A stretch of 39,144 bases of DNA from Casimicrobiaceae bacterium (GCA_025056355.1 JANWWI010000021.1:1-39144); one strand, 5' to 3'; counted from the first letter of the stretch, positions 30,405 through 39,144 are shown. Notes: generated by a model not told the origin, from the sequence alone. Numbers and translations are program-made.

Positions 30405-31364
30405 ATGACTGCCTACATCATCCGCCGCCTGCTGATCGCGATCCCGAGCCTTCTCGGGATCAGCGTCGTGCTCTTCACGGTGCTCGCGCTTGCGCCAGGA
30501 GATCCCTTCGAGGAACTGGCCACGAACCCGAACGTTCCCCCGGAAGTGCGCATGGCGCTGCGCGCCTCGCTCGGGCTTGATGATCCGATCTGGCAGCGCT
30601 ACGTCAACTGGCTCACAAACATGCTCCAGGGCAACTGGGGCTACAGCTTTGTCTCGCGTATCGATGTGGATACGCTCATCTTGCAGCGCCTGCCGACCAC
30701 GATCATCGTGATCGGCGCCTCGCAGATCGTGGCGCTTCTGATCGCGATCCCGGTCGGAATCCTCGCCGCGGTCAAGCCCTACTCCTGGTTTGACCGCATT
30801 GCAAGCACGCTTGCTTTCGTGGGTTTTTCGCTGCCCACGTTTTTCACGGGGCTTCTGTTTATCCTGTTCTTCAGCATCTACCTCGGCTGGCTGCCGTTTG
30901 TCTACAACGCCGACATACCGGGCAGCGGCTGGCCTTGGCTCTGGGCGCACATCAAGCAGTCGATCATGCCGGTCATGGTGCTTGGGCTCTTCCAGGGCGC
31001 AAGCTGGATGCGTTATGTGCGCTCGGCGGCACTCGATGTGATCAAACTCGACTACGTGACCACAGCGCGTGCGAAGGGGCTGCCAGAGCGCGTCGTGATC
31101 GTCAAACACGTGTTGCGCAACGCGCTCATCCCCGTGGTGACGCTTGTGGCTCTCCAAATGCCCGCAATTTTTGGCGGAGCGATCGTGACCGAACAAATCT
31201 TTCGCGTCCCAGGGATCGGCTCGCTCCTGATCGACGCGATCCTGCGCAACGACACGCCGGTCATCATGGCCGTGACTTTTGTGTTTTCCTGCCTCGTGGT
31301 GCTGTTCAACCTGATCGCCGACCTGCTCTATGGCTGGCTCGACCCCCGCATCACCTATCGCTGA
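30405..31364 (+). CDS. ABC importer permease, DppB-like
   Basis: This 319-residue inner-membrane permease has about six transmembrane helices and begins with MTAYIIRRLLIAIPSLLGIS, the typical DppB/OppB N-terminus. The EAA loop that docks to the ATPase lies near residues 205-235 (SAALDVIKLDYVTTARAKGLPERVVIVKHVLRNAL). GAIVTEQIFRVPGIGSLLIDAI and a C-terminal YGWLDPRITY follow, both family hallmarks. The gap to the binding-protein gene is 120 bases, and the stop overlaps the next permease start by 35 bases. It forms a heterodimer with the DppC-like protein. Confidence 0.95.
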   Translation: MTAYIIRRLLIAIPSLLGISVVLFTVLALAPGDPFEELATNPNVPPEVRMALRASLGLDDPIWQRYVNWLTNMLQGNWGYSFVSRIDVDTLILQRLPTTIIVIGASQIVALLIAIPVGILAAVKPYSWFDRIASTLAFVGFSLPTFFTGLLFILFFSIYLGWLPFVYNADIPGSGWPWLWAHIKQSIMPVMVLGLFQGASWMRYVRSAALDVIKLDYVTTARAKGLPERVVIVKHVLRNALIPVVTLVALQMPAIFGGAIVTEQIFRVPGIGSLLIDAILRNDTPVIMAVTFVFSCLVVLFNLIADLLYGWLDPRITYR

Positions 31365-32283
31365 GGGCACGCCGTCTGGGATCGGCGAAGCCGTCAGCAG
31401 CGCACCGGCGTTTTCGCCCTGGCGCGAGGCCTGGCGACGGTTCAAAAAACACCGGCTCGCCTATGTCAGCCTTTGGATCCTCGCTGCGATCGTGGCGATC
31501 GTGCTCATTGGGCCGTTTTTCTGGCGCGTGGGCATCAACGAGATCGATTTTTCGGCGCGGCTTGCGGGGCCATCGCTTGCGCATCCGCTCGGCACGGACG
31601 ATCTGGGCCGCGATCTGCTTGCGCGCATGCTCTACGGCGGACGCATTTCGCTCGCCGTGGGCCTCTCAGCGATGATCATGGCCTTGATCGTCGGTGTGCT
31701 GGTCGGCGCGATCGCTGGAATGGCCAAGGGATGGCTGGACGCGGCGCTCATGTGGGTGACGGATCTGTTTTTGTCGCTGCCGACACTGCCCGTGCTGCTC
31801 CTGCTCATCTTTTTGTTTCGCGATCCGCTCAAGGCCGTCTTTGGGCCGGAGGTGGGCATCTTCATCCTGATCGTGGTTGTGATCGGCGGGCTGTCCTGGA
31901 TGCAGGTCGCTCGGCTCGTTCGCGCGCAGTTTTTCAGCCTGCGTGAGAAAGAGTTCGTCGAAGCCGCGCGCGCGCTCGGTGCCTCGCCGCTCAGGATCGT
32001 TTGGCGGCACGTCTTGCCCAATGCTCTCGGGCCGGTCATCGTTGCCGGCACAATCGACATCGCGGCGGCAATCATCGCTGAGAGCACCCTGTCCTTCCTC
32101 GGCCTGGGCTTTCCGCCCGACATTCCGACCTGGGGACGCTTGCTCTTCGATGCCAAGGACATGCTCGATCTTGCACCGCACTGGGCGCTCTTTCCGGGCT
32201 TGGCGATCTTCGTGACGGTGCTCACGATCAACTTTGTCGGCGACGGACTGCGCGATGCGCTCGATCCGCGCCGCGTCTTGTGA
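31330..32283 (+). CDS. ABC importer permease, DppC-like
   Basis: This 317-residue inner-membrane protein is the second permease of the importer. It has a cytosolic N-terminus with REAWRRFKKHRLAYVSL, then about six helices. LAHPLGTDDLGRDLLARMLYGGRISLAVGL is the DppC/OppC signature. The EAA loop is EFVEAARALGASPLRIVWRHVLPNALGPVI, and ESTLSFLGLGFPPDIPTWG and GDGLRDALDPR complete the pattern. The only usable start in frame is the ATG at 31330, inside the end of the preceding gene. Its stop overlaps the GTG of the next gene by 4 bases. Confidence 0.95.
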   Translation: MAGSTPASPIAEGTPSGIGEAVSSAPAFSPWREAWRRFKKHRLAYVSLWILAAIVAIVLIGPFFWRVGINEIDFSARLAGPSLAHPLGTDDLGRDLLARMLYGGRISLAVGLSAMIMALIVGVLVGAIAGMAKGWLDAALMWVTDLFLSLPTLPVLLLLIFLFRDPLKAVFGPEVGIFILIVVVIGGLSWMQVARLVRAQFFSLREKEFVEAARALGASPLRIVWRHVLPNALGPVIVAGTIDIAAAIIAESTLSFLGLGFPPDIPTWGRLLFDAKDMLDLAPHWALFPGLAIFVTVLTINFVGDGLRDALDPRRVL

Positions 32284-33272
32284 GCCAACCGATGCCGCTA
32301 CTGGACATCCAGGGCCTCAAGGTCCACTTCACCACCGACGATGGCTGGCTGCACGCGGTCGATGGCGTCGACCTGAGCATCGAAGCGGGACAAACCGTCT
32401 GTGTGGTGGGCGAATCCGGCTGCGGCAAGAGTGTGACCGCGAAAACGGTCATGAAGCTCATCGACATGCCGCCGGGCAAGATCGTGGCAGGGCGCATTCT
32501 TTGGCAAGGGCGAGACCTCGTGCCGCTGCCGCCGGAGGCCATGCAGTCGATTCGCGCGCGCGAGATCGCGATGATTTTTCAGGAGCCGATGACCAGTCTC
32601 AATCCGGTCTACACGGTTGGCGAACAAATCGCCGAAGTCGTGCGACGGCATGAAGGCCTATCTCGCCGAGCGGCGCTTGCTCGCGCCGTGGAGATGCTCG
32701 CCAAAGTGCGCATTCCGACACCGCAGCGGCGCGTGCACGACTACCCGCATCAGTTTTCCGGCGGCATGCGCCAGCGCGTCATGATCGCGATGGCCCTCGT
32801 CTGCCACCCCAAGCTGCTCATTGCCGATGAACCGACCACGGCGCTTGATGTGACGATCCAGGCGCAAATCCTCGATCTCATCCGTACCCTTCAGGCCGAA
32901 TCCGGCAGTGCGGTCCTGCTGATCACCCATGCGATGGGCGTCGTGGCCGAGATGGCCGAGCGCGTGGTAGTCATGTATGCCGGGCAAGTCGTGGAAGAGG
33001 CGCCTGTGGCAGCGCTGTTTGCCTCGCCGCGTCATCCCTATACGCGCGGCTTGATACGCTCGATTCCACGCCTCGATCGGGCGGCGCAACACAAGTCGCG
33101 GCTGGAATCGATCCCCGGGACGGTACCTAAACTCATCGCCCCGCCCCCTGGCTGTCGCTTCGCGCCGCGCTGCCGCTACGCCACCCCCGGCTGCCGTGAG
33201 GTCGACCCGCCGCTGCGCGAAGTCGCCTCCCGGCACCGTGTGGCCTGCGTGCGCGCGGAGGAGATCGCATGA
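32280..33272 (+). CDS. ABC importer ATP-binding protein, DppD-like
   Basis: The 330-residue ATPase drives the importer. It shows Walker A GESGCGKS (44-51), the Q-loop in [22 protein letters not shown], the signature [16 protein letters not shown], Walker [13 protein letters not shown], and a switch His in [22 protein letters not shown]. The C-terminal oligopeptide/dipeptide transporter domain (SIPRLD...[15 protein letters not shown]) carries the cysteine cluster found in this group, which holds an Fe-S cluster in some members. Translation starts with GTG at 32280, coupled by a GTGA overlap to the permease gene. Confidence 0.96.
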   Translation: MSQPMPLLDIQGLKVHFTTDDGWLHAVDGVDLSIEAGQTVCVVGESGCGKSVTAKTVMKLIDMPPGKIVAGRILWQGRDLVPLPPEAMQSIRAREIAMIFQEPMTSLNPVYTVGEQIAEVVRRHEGLSRRAALARAVEMLAKVRIPTPQRRVHDYPHQFSGGMRQRVMIAMALVCHPKLLIADEPTTALDVTIQAQILDLIRTLQAESGSAVLLITHAMGVVAEMAERVVVMYAGQVVEEAPVAALFASPRHPYTRGLIRSIPRLDRAAQHKSRLESIPGTVPKLIAPPPGCRFAPRCRYATPGCREVDPPLREVASRHRVACVRAEEIA

Positions 33273-34273
33273 GTGCAGCCGCCACACCCACCGAAGCGGA
33301 TCGGCCGCTGCTTGAAGTTCGCGACCTGGTCAAGCATTTCCCCGTCCTCGGCGGCGTGCTCAAGCGCGAGGTCGGTCGGGTGCGCGCGGTCGACGGCGTC
33401 TCGTTCACCTTGCGGGCCGGTGAAACGCTCGGACTGGTTGGTGAATCAGGCTGCGGCAAAAGCACAACCGGCCGCTGCATCCTGCGCCTGATCGAACCGA
33501 CCTCGGGCGAAGTGCTCTTCGACGGGCGCAGCGTCACCCGCGCCGACCGGGCCAGCTTGCGGGGCTTTGCGCGCGAGATGCAAATCGTGTTTCAGGATCC
33601 CTTTGCCAGCCTGAACCCACGCATGACGGTCGCTTCCATCATCGGCGAAGCGCTCACGATTCATCAGCTTGTGCCGAACCGACGCGCCTACGAAGAGCGA
33701 ATTGTCGAGCTGCTCGAACTGGTGGGTCTATCGGCCGATCACGCCCGCCGCTACCCGCACGAATTTTCCGGCGGCCAGCGCCAACGCATCGGGATCGCGC
33801 GGGCGCTTGCAGTCAACCCGCGGCTCGTGATCTGCGACGAAGCCGTCTCGGCGCTCGATGTATCGATTCAGGCCCAGGTGCTCAACCTGCTCCAGGACTT
33901 GCAAGAGCGCTTTGGCCTAACCTACATCTTCATCGCCCACGATCTCGCGGTGGTTGAGCACGTCAGCGACCGTGTGGCCGTGATGTACCTGGGCCGCATC
34001 GTCGAAATCGCTCCCGCCCGCGCGCTTTATGCAAACCCTCGCCATCCCTACACCGAGGCGCTGCTTTCTGCCGTCCCGATTCCCGACCCAAGCGTCCGAC
34101 GCACGCGCATCCCGCTTGCCGGCGATGTGCCCTCGCCGCTTGCGCCGCCGTCGGGCTGCCACTTCCACCCCCGCTGTCCGATTGCGCAGAAAGGCCTCTG
34201 CGATCGCGAGCGCCCGGAGCTCAAACCCGTCGCTGACGGGCACGCGGTAGCCTGCCATCTTCGAACCGCCTGA
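33269..34273 (+). CDS. ABC importer ATP-binding protein, DppF-like
   Basis: This 334-residue ATPase is the second nucleotide-binding subunit. It has [26 protein letters not shown], the DppF/OppF-type N-terminus, Walker [10 protein letters not shown] (58-66), [18 protein letters not shown] (Q-loop), the signature [16 protein letters not shown], Walker [13 protein letters not shown] (the usual EP is EA here, as in many DppF proteins) and [22 protein letters not shown]. The C-terminal domain again has the cysteine motif [16 protein letters not shown]. The ATG overlaps the preceding stop (ATGA), and it ends the operon. No clear terminator follows. Confidence 0.96.
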   Translation: MSAAATPTEADRPLLEVRDLVKHFPVLGGVLKREVGRVRAVDGVSFTLRAGETLGLVGESGCGKSTTGRCILRLIEPTSGEVLFDGRSVTRADRASLRGFAREMQIVFQDPFASLNPRMTVASIIGEALTIHQLVPNRRAYEERIVELLELVGLSADHARRYPHEFSGGQRQRIGIARALAVNPRLVICDEAVSALDVSIQAQVLNLLQDLQERFGLTYIFIAHDLAVVEHVSDRVAVMYLGRIVEIAPARALYANPRHPYTEALLSAVPIPDPSVRRTRIPLAGDVPSPLAPPSGCHFHPRCPIAQKGLCDRERPELKPVADGHAVACHLRTA

Positions 34274-34521
34274 AGCGGGCTCGGCGCGCACGCTCAGGCA
34301 AAATGTGCTGTGTCGGAGTGAGTGTTGCCAACTGAAGCTGCGCTGCTTCGACGATTGAAGTCGCGGCGAGGCGGGCCTCGATGCCGAGAAGCCCGGAGGC
34401 TGATGTCGATTCAAGCTCTCCGAAGGCGGTCATTCGGCGAGTCTGCACCGGGCCTCGGCGACGCTCTGCATCGAAATGTTTGTGCGAACCGTTGATGCGC
34501 CCTCGATGGCGCCGGTGGACC

Positions 34522-34851
34522 ATGACCTACGTCGTAAACGATAAGTGCATCCGCTGCAAATACACCGACTGTGTGGATGTGTGCCCCGTCGACTGCTTCT
34601 ACGAGGGCGAAAACATGCTCGTCATCCATCCCGACGAATGCATTGACTGCGGGGTCTGCGAACCCGAATGCCCGGTGGAAGCCATCAAACCGGACACCGA
34701 CACCGATCCGCGCTGGATCGAACTCAACGCCACCTACGCCAAGCTCTGGCCGAACATCAATCGCAAAAAGCCGGCCCCACCCGATGCGGACGAGTGGCGC
34801 GACCGGCCGGACAAGTTTCAGTTTTTTTCGCCCAACCCGGCCAAGCGCTAA
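34522..34851 (+). CDS. fdxA: 7Fe ferredoxin (FdxA type)
   Basis: This 109-residue cytosolic electron carrier matches the Azotobacter ferredoxin I type that holds one [3Fe-4S] and one [4Fe-4S] cluster. The cysteines are C9, C12, C17, C21, C25, C40, C43, C46 and C50. In the Azotobacter pattern the equivalents of C9, C17 and C50 bind the 3Fe cluster and those of C21, C40, C43 and C46 bind the 4Fe cluster. [20 protein letters not shown] and [18 protein letters not shown] are nearly the textbook sequences. The C-terminal extension ([17 protein letters not shown]) is also conserved. The ATG at 34522 places [13 protein letters not shown] at the N-terminus. The partner enzymes are not in the window. 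Confidence 0.95.
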   Translation: MTYVVNDKCIRCKYTDCVDVCPVDCFYEGENMLVIHPDECIDCGVCEPECPVEAIKPDTDTDPRWIELNATYAKLWPNINRKKPAPPDADEWRDRPDKFQFFSPNPAKR

Positions 34852-35108
34852 CGATCCCCAGCGACCGGCCGAAGGATGCTTGTCGCCTTCGCTGCGCGTT
34901 GCTCCGGAGAGGCGGCCTTCGATTCCCCGGCTCGGCCGAGACGGCAGCACGTGCCTTCAAGGGCCACCGCACGCAAGCCCTGGGCATTCGCCCGGCCTGC
35001 CTCATCGGGCAGTAGAGGCCCCCTTCGTCACGCGCCGACGGCAGCCGTGTTTTCCTTCACGAGCCCAGGCGCAAGCCTTCTGAGGCCGTTCCTGCGGCGC
35101 AAGCGAGC
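34852..35108. other. gene-free gap between convergent fdxA and CoA-transferase genes
   Basis: These 257 bases show no credible gene, RNA or intrinsic terminator. Open frames here have no family features. Confidence 0.4.
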
Positions 35109-36383
35109 TTAGAGCACCCCACGCTGCCGAAGCCGCGCGCACTCCTCCGCCGACAGACCCAGCCACTGGCCAAGCACACGTTCCGTATCCGCCCCGAGCG
35201 CGGGCGGGGCCAGCCGGTAACTCACCGGTGTTTCGGAAAAGCGCAGCGGCGAGGCAACGGTGGCGACTTGGCCGCCGCCTTGTTCGGCAGGCCGCACCAA
35301 ATCGACGCGCAAGCCGCGATGACGAACCTGCGGATGCGCAAAGACCTGCGCGTAGGTGTTGATCGGCGCATGCGGGACACCGGCCGCCAGAAAACGCTCG
35401 CTCCATTCGGCCATCGTGCGCTGGATGAGCACCGCCTCCATCGCTTCAACCAGGGCCAGCCGATGGGCGTTTCGGTCTTTCATCTCGCGAAAGCGCGGGT
35501 CGTCAGCAAGCTCAGGCACTTCCATGGCCGCGCACAGGCGGCGCCACTGTGCGTCGTTGCCCGCACCCACGATCATGTGCCCATCGGCGACCCGAAACGA
35601 CTGATACGGCGCAAGATTCACATGCGCATTGCCGACGCGCTTCGGCTGCTCGCCGGTGATAAAAAAGTTCGCGATCTGATTGGCGCCGAACTGCACCACA
35701 CTGTCCAGAAGCGCGATGTCGATGTGCTGCCCTCGCCCCGTGCGGTGCCGGGCCTCAAGCGCCGCCAGAATTGCAATCGTGGCATTGAGCCCCGCTAGGA
35801 TGTCGGTCACGGCGATCACCACTTTCACAGGGCCGCCGCCTGGCCCCTCCGGCGGATCGGCATGCCCGTTGATTGCCATGAGGCCCCCTTCGGCCTGGCA
35901 GAGAAGGTCATATCCTGGACGATCGGCATAGGGGCCGTCCTGCCCGTAGGCGGTGATCGAGCAATAGATGAGTCGCGGGTTCAGCGGCGCGAGAGTTGCA
36001 TAGTCGAGCCCGTATCGCGCCAGATCGCCGCGTTTGTAATTCTCAACGAGCACATCGCACTGCGCCGCCAGTCGCTGAACGATCTCTTGCCCTTCGGGGG
36101 TGGCGAGATTTACGGTCACCGAGCGCTTGTTCCGGTTGCAGCTTGAGAAGTAAGCCGAGTCGGTCGTGTCACGACCTGCGTGATCCTTCAGCCACGCCGG
36201 CCCCCACGCTCGGGTGTCATCGCCCGTGCCGGGTCGCTCGATTTTGATGACTTCGGCGCCAAGATCGCCGAGGGTTTGCGTACACCACGGCCCCGCAAGC
36301 ACACGCGTCAGATCAAGCACTTTCAAATGCGCAAGCGGCCCGGCTACGGAAGTCTCCGATTGAAGCGCGTTCGTAGAATCCAT
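35109..36383 (-). CDS. CaiB/BaiF family (class III) CoA-transferase
   Basis: The 424-residue enzyme moves coenzyme A between carboxylic acids through an aspartyl-CoA thioester. The catalytic residue is D159 in RPGYDLLCQAEGGLM, matching the family pattern around formyl-CoA transferase Asp169. Other landmarks are LKVLDLTRVLAGPWCTQTLGDLGAEVIKIERP at the N-terminus, SVTVNLATPEGQEIVQRLA, DVLVENYKRGDLARYGLDY, GRGQHIDIALLDS, and NLAPYQSFRVADGHMIVGAGND. The acid substrate cannot be assigned; succinyl-CoA, formyl-CoA, glutarate and carnitine transferases share this fold. It is divergent from the [2Fe-2S] protein gene, 41 bases away, so the two promoters overlap. Confidence 0.93.
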   Translation of the reverse strand: MDSTNALQSETSVAGPLAHLKVLDLTRVLAGPWCTQTLGDLGAEVIKIERPGTGDDTRAWGPAWLKDHAGRDTTDSAYFSSCNRNKRSVTVNLATPEGQEIVQRLAAQCDVLVENYKRGDLARYGLDYATLAPLNPRLIYCSITAYGQDGPYADRPGYDLLCQAEGGLMAINGHADPPEGPGGGPVKVVIAVTDILAGLNATIAILAALEARHRTGRGQHIDIALLDSVVQFGANQIANFFITGEQPKRVGNAHVNLAPYQSFRVADGHMIVGAGNDAQWRRLCAAMEVPELADDPRFREMKDRNAHRLALVEAMEAVLIQRTMAEWSERFLAAGVPHAPINTYAQVFAHPQVRHRGLRVDLVRPAEQGGGQVATVASPLRFSETPVSYRLAPPALGADTERVLGQWLGLSAEECARLRQRGVL

Positions 36384-36424
36384 AGGCGCATTTTGCCCCG
36401 CGGCCGCGGTTTGCCCTCTTGCCC

Positions 36425-36733
36425 ATGTCGTACTACCGCTATCACGTCTTTTTTTGCACCAACGAACGCGACGATGGCCGCCCGTCTTGCGGTGCGCGCT
36501 GCTCTGCGGAGCTTCGCGACTATGCCAAAGCGCAGGTCAAGGCGCTCGGGCTGGCCGGAAAAGGCCAAGTGCGCGTGAACATGTCGGGTTGCCTGGATCG
36601 CTGCGACGAGGGCCCGACTGTGGTCGTCTACCCCGAGGGCGTCTGGTATCGGATCAGCTCGCGCGAAGAGGTCGATGAGTTGATCCGTGAACACCTGCAA
36701 CAAGGTCGCATCGTGGAGCGGCTTCGCATTTGA
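36425..36733 (+). CDS. thioredoxin-like [2Fe-2S] ferredoxin
   Basis: This 102-residue protein belongs to the thioredoxin-fold [2Fe-2S] ferredoxins, the group related to the Azotobacter Shethna protein and to the NuoE C-terminal domain. Cysteines are C11, C22, C26, C56 and C60. The pattern HVFFCTNERDDGRPSCG and VNMSGCLDRCDEGPTVVVYPEGVWY is typical, with C11, one of the C22/C26 pair, C56 and C60 as cluster ligands. It ends with EVDELIREHLQQGRIV, which fits the family's C-terminal helix. Function in most hosts is unknown. A TTG at 36419 could add two residues. The amidase gene follows after 69 bases. Confidence 0.9.
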   Translation: MSYYRYHVFFCTNERDDGRPSCGARCSAELRDYAKAQVKALGLAGKGQVRVNMSGCLDRCDEGPTVVVYPEGVWYRISSREEVDELIREHLQQGRIVERLRI

Positions 36734-36802
36734 CGCAAACCCACGCTCGCGGCTAAAGCGGTTGCTTCAACACCGGCCGCGGCTTTCCGCGCAATCACTT
36801 CG

Positions 36803-37996
36803 ATGACCGAACTTGCCTCTCACCCGAGCCACGCCTTTGTGCCCTACCCTTGGGTCGAGGTGCCGCACGCGCGAACGGGGCCGCTTGCCGGACTCACCTT
36901 TGCCGTGAAAGACCTCTTCGACGTGGCGGGCTATCCGACGGGAGCGGGCAGCCCTGTCGTGCTTGCCCGCTCCGGCATCAAAACAACCACTGCGCCGACG
37001 GTTGAGCGGCTGCTTGCAGCCGGCGCCCGCTTTGTTGGCAAGACGCATACCGACGAGCTTGCCTTTTCGATGAACGGCAAGAACGCGCACTTTGGTATGC
37101 CGATCAACGGCGCCGCACCCGAGCGCATCCCGGGCGGTTCCTCAAGCGGTTCAGCCAGTGCGGTCTCGCACGGCCTTTGCGATTTTGCGCTCGGCACCGA
37201 TACCGGTGGCTCGGTACGGGCCCCGGCGAACCATTGCGGTCTCTACGGCATCCGGCCCACGCACGGACGGGTGTCGCTTGAGGGCGTGCATGCGCTTGCG
37301 CCCTCCTTCGACACCTGCGGCTGGTTTGCACGCGATGCGATCACCTTTTCGCGGGTCGCCGATGTGCTGTTAGGGCCCGATCCGTGTGCGCTTGGCACTC
37401 CCCGCTTGCTCGAGCCCGTCGATTTGTGGAGCCTGATCGAGCCGGCCGTCAAAGAGGCACTGCTGCCGGCCCGCAAGCGCATCGAACGCGCGATGGATCA
37501 CCAGGCCGAAGCCGTGCAGGTGACGGCCTCAGCGGGCGAGTTCGCGCTGGAGTCTCTCTACTGGGCCTTCCGTCACATTCAAGGCTTCGAAGCTTGGCAG
37601 GCGGACGGCGAACTGATCGAGCGCTTCGCACCGCCGCTCGGCCCGGGCGTAGCGGAACGCTTCGCCTGGGCGCGCACCGTCACGCAAGCGCAATGCGATG
37701 CGGGGTGGAAGGTTCGGCGGGCTTTTGAGCGTCATCTGGCGCGCCTCCTTGGAAACGACGGCGTGCTGCTCATGCCGACCATGCCCGATATCGCGCCACT
37801 TGCCAGTGCGCCTGAACCGACCCTGCAAGACTACCGTGAACGGGCGCTGCGTCTGCTCATGATCTCCGGCTTGGCCGGATTTCCGCAGGTCACCTTACCG
37901 CTCGCCGAGCGCGAAGGCGCGCCCCTTGGCCTGTCACTGCTCGGTCCACGCGGTAGCGATCGTGCTCTGGTTGCGATCGCCGAACGCGTCGCCTAA
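36803..37996 (+). CDS. amidase signature family hydrolase
   Basis: This 397-residue enzyme hydrolyses an amide bond. The Ser-Ser-Lys triad is visible: K36 in FAVKDLFDV, the cis-Ser in PGGSSSGSA (112-114) and the nucleophile S136 in GTDTGGSVRAPA. The residues after the triad (NHCGLYGIRPTHGRVS, SFDTCGWFARD) are usual for the family. At 397 residues it is shorter than GatA-type amidases (about 480), with a compact C-terminal half, and resembles the AtzF/indoleacetamide-hydrolase-like branch only loosely. The physiological amide is unknown. It lies downstream of the [2Fe-2S] protein and could be in the same transcript. Confidence 0.92.
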   Translation: MTELASHPSHAFVPYPWVEVPHARTGPLAGLTFAVKDLFDVAGYPTGAGSPVVLARSGIKTTTAPTVERLLAAGARFVGKTHTDELAFSMNGKNAHFGMPINGAAPERIPGGSSSGSASAVSHGLCDFALGTDTGGSVRAPANHCGLYGIRPTHGRVSLEGVHALAPSFDTCGWFARDAITFSRVADVLLGPDPCALGTPRLLEPVDLWSLIEPAVKEALLPARKRIERAMDHQAEAVQVTASAGEFALESLYWAFRHIQGFEAWQADGELIERFAPPLGPGVAERFAWARTVTQAQCDAGWKVRRAFERHLARLLGNDGVLLMPTMPDIAPLASAPEPTLQDYRERALRLLMISGLAGFPQVTLPLAEREGAPLGLSLLGPRGSDRALVAIAERVA

Positions 37997-38117
37997 CGCG
38001 CAAAAAACCTCGGCCGAGGCTCGAAGGCAGTCAACCGACACCGGGCGAGGCGCGTTTTGGCCGCGCACCCAGCCGACCCACGGGGTGTCCCCTTGTCATC
38101 AAACGAAGGAGATTTTC

Positions 38118-38639
38118 ATGGCCTCTGTCTTCCCGACGATTAGCCGTCGTGCATTCCTCGCCTCCTCGGCGGCACTTGGCGTTTCGTCTGCTCTGCCGGC
38201 GCTTGGCCTGGCCGATGCCTCGGAACACCAAACTGCGCTCGATTCGGCTTACGAGGATTCGCTGCGCGCGCTCGGCGAGCGCATCGCAGGCCACACCGTG
38301 GCACAGCTCGAGGCGCATGGACACCCCGTCACGGTTGACTACCTCGACTGCGCGGCGCCCACCTTGTCGATGCTGCGCGAAGGGCTCGCTCGCGGCTTTG
38401 GCTTTGCCGGCTGCCCGGTTCGTCGGTGGCGGGATGCCTGTGCCGACGCCTCCCCCGTCGTGGCGCGGCTTACGATCCAAGACGTCGCGACGGGCCGTGT
38501 CGTGGCTGTGGCCATCGAAGCAACCGCGCTGTCCCAGCTAGCGCTGATCGAAGAAGCAAGCGCAAGCTCAGTGGTGGCCAAGCAAGCGATCTTTGCTGCT
38601 GAGGCGGCCTCGCTCTACCGCATCGAGCGGATCCCCTAA
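38118..38639 (+). CDS. Tat-exported protein of unknown function
   Basis: The 173-residue product has a twin-arginine signal (ISRRAFLASSAALGVSSALPALGLADA) with a likely cleavage site near residue 34. The mature part of about 140 residues is predicted to be mixed helix and strand. It contains three cysteines (in DCAAP, AGCPV and DACAD) and the stretch VARLTIQDVATGRVVAVAIEA. I recognise no family. Tat export usually means folding or cofactor loading before export, yet no cofactor motif is clear. An excellent GAAGGAG site 8 bases before the ATG at 38118 decides the start. It stands alone, 121 bases after the amidase gene. Confidence 0.75.
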   Translation: MASVFPTISRRAFLASSAALGVSSALPALGLADASEHQTALDSAYEDSLRALGERIAGHTVAQLEAHGHPVTVDYLDCAAPTLSMLREGLARGFGFAGCPVRRWRDACADASPVVARLTIQDVATGRVVAVAIEATALSQLALIEEASASSVVAKQAIFAAEAASLYRIERIP

Positions 38640-38673
38640 CGGCCCCGAACCGAGAACGCCGCGCGGCTTGCCT

Positions 38674-39144
38674 TCACAGACCACGCGCAAGCCGCCTGAC
38701 CGCTTCCTCGAGATCGGCGCGCGAGACGGCGTAGGCTAGTCGCACGTGCTCGCGTGCGCGGTAGCTTCCGAAGTCGACGCCCGGCGCAAATGCCACCCCC
38801 GTGCGCTCGAGCATCTCAAGCGCGAACGCTTCGCTGTCCCGGGTCAAGCCACTGACATCGGCATAGACGAAAAAGCCGCTGTCTGGAACAACGGGGATGC
38901 CAAAGCCGAGGCCACGCAGGGCCTCGACGAAGTAGTCCCGCCGCGCCTCGAACTCGGCTCGCCGCGCCTCGGCGATGGCGTATCCCTCTTCGCTGAAGCA
39001 GGCAAGCGCCGCATGTTGCGCAACAGCCGAGGGCGAGATGTAGAGATTTTGCGCGAGGATTTCCAGAGGGCGGATGGCCTCTTCGGGCGCGACGAGCCAC
39101 CCGAGGCGCCAGCCAGTCATCGTGAAGTACTTCGAGAAGCTGTT
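38674..39144 (-). CDS. class I/II pyridoxal-phosphate aminotransferase, partial
   Basis: The last 156 residues of an aminotransferase are read from the window edge to the stop at 38674. The fragment opens with NSFSKYFTMTGWRLGW, in which the Lys of SFSK binds pyridoxal phosphate, and an Arg of GWR follows. ISPSAVAQHAALACF, DSGFFVYADVSGL and the C-terminal GVAFAPGVDFGSYRAREHVRLAYAVS complete the fold-type I class I pattern. The last motif carries the Arg that binds the substrate carboxylate. It resembles aspartate/aromatic or alanine-type transaminases; the exact substrate needs the missing N-terminal half. Its stop is 34 bases from the convergent Tat-protein gene. Confidence 0.92.
   Translation of the reverse strand, partial: NSFSKYFTMTGWRLGWLVAPEEAIRPLEILAQNLYISPSAVAQHAALACFSEEGYAIAEARRAEFEARRDYFVEALRGLGFGIPVVPDSGFFVYADVSGLTRDSEAFALEMLERTGVAFAPGVDFGSYRAREHVRLAYAVSRADLEEAVRRLARGL

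Noticed and set aside
34274-34521. Possible small RNA or leader upstream of fdxA
   Set aside because: No hairpin and T-run combination or convincing promoter was found in this stretch.
38008-38019. Palindrome CCTCGGCCGAGG after the amidase gene as a terminator
   Set aside because: It has no loop and no T-run downstream on the plus strand; the A-run lies on the wrong side for amidase.
37926-38117. N-terminal extension of the Tat-exported protein overlapping the amidase gene
   Set aside because: The Tat signal and an optimal ribosome site fix the start at 38118.

Overview
The window is a GC-rich (well above 60% by eye), gene-dense bacterial chromosome segment. It carries 33 supported protein-coding genes, one strong small-RNA candidate and several repeat elements. 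I see no tRNA, rRNA, CRISPR array, transposase or phage gene. Class-wide markers point to a betaproteobacterium, probably Burkholderiales or a near relative: AhpC/AhpF, ClpB with an RpoH-type promoter, a short-form isocitrate lyase, an E. coli-like FadH, flavocytochrome c sulfide dehydrogenase, a 7Fe ferredoxin and a CaiB/BaiF CoA-transferase. This placement is inferred from gene content, not from a phylogeny.

Layout. 1-322: two perfect copies of a 77-bp repeat. 323-4481: a secreted coiled-coil protein, then pdxJ-pdxA (vitamin B6 ring synthesis, with an unusual PdxJ), a YkgJ-type cysteine-cluster protein and a PaeA/CorC-like membrane protein. 4641-7360: ahpC, ahpF (peroxide detoxification) and cutA. 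7549-10738: clpB on the minus strand with an RpoH-like promoter, followed by about 0.5 kb of hairpin-forming tandem repeats. 10739-17426: a penicillin-acylase family hydrolase, a small Ala/Pro-rich protein, and a translationally coupled S33 peptidase lipoprotein plus ABC exporter pair. 17472-19929: an aldehyde dehydrogenase and a DUF6644/DUF6152-type membrane and periplasmic pair.

20131-26000, minus strand: an aceA-linked small RNA, aceA (glyoxylate shunt), fccB and fccA (sulfide oxidation) and fadH (unsaturated fatty acid oxidation). 26060-28129: an exported S41 protease with an extra N-terminal module. 28494-34273: a complete five-gene peptide/nickel-type ABC importer operon. 34522-39144: fdxA, a CoA-transferase, a [2Fe-2S] protein, an amidase, a Tat-exported protein of unknown function and the C-terminal part of a class I aminotransferase cut by the window edge.

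The most interesting element is the roughly 72-nt RNA at 20131-20202. It has a perfect TATAAT, a 5' hairpin that starts at the predicted transcription start and shows a Shine-Dalgarno-like loop, a middle hairpin, and an intrinsic terminator with six U. Its promoter spacer holds an inverted repeat that is also found at the probable aceA promoter, which suggests co-regulation with the glyoxylate shunt. It resembles what I recall of the Rfam 'Betaproteobacteria toxic small RNA' family; a covariance search would settle this.
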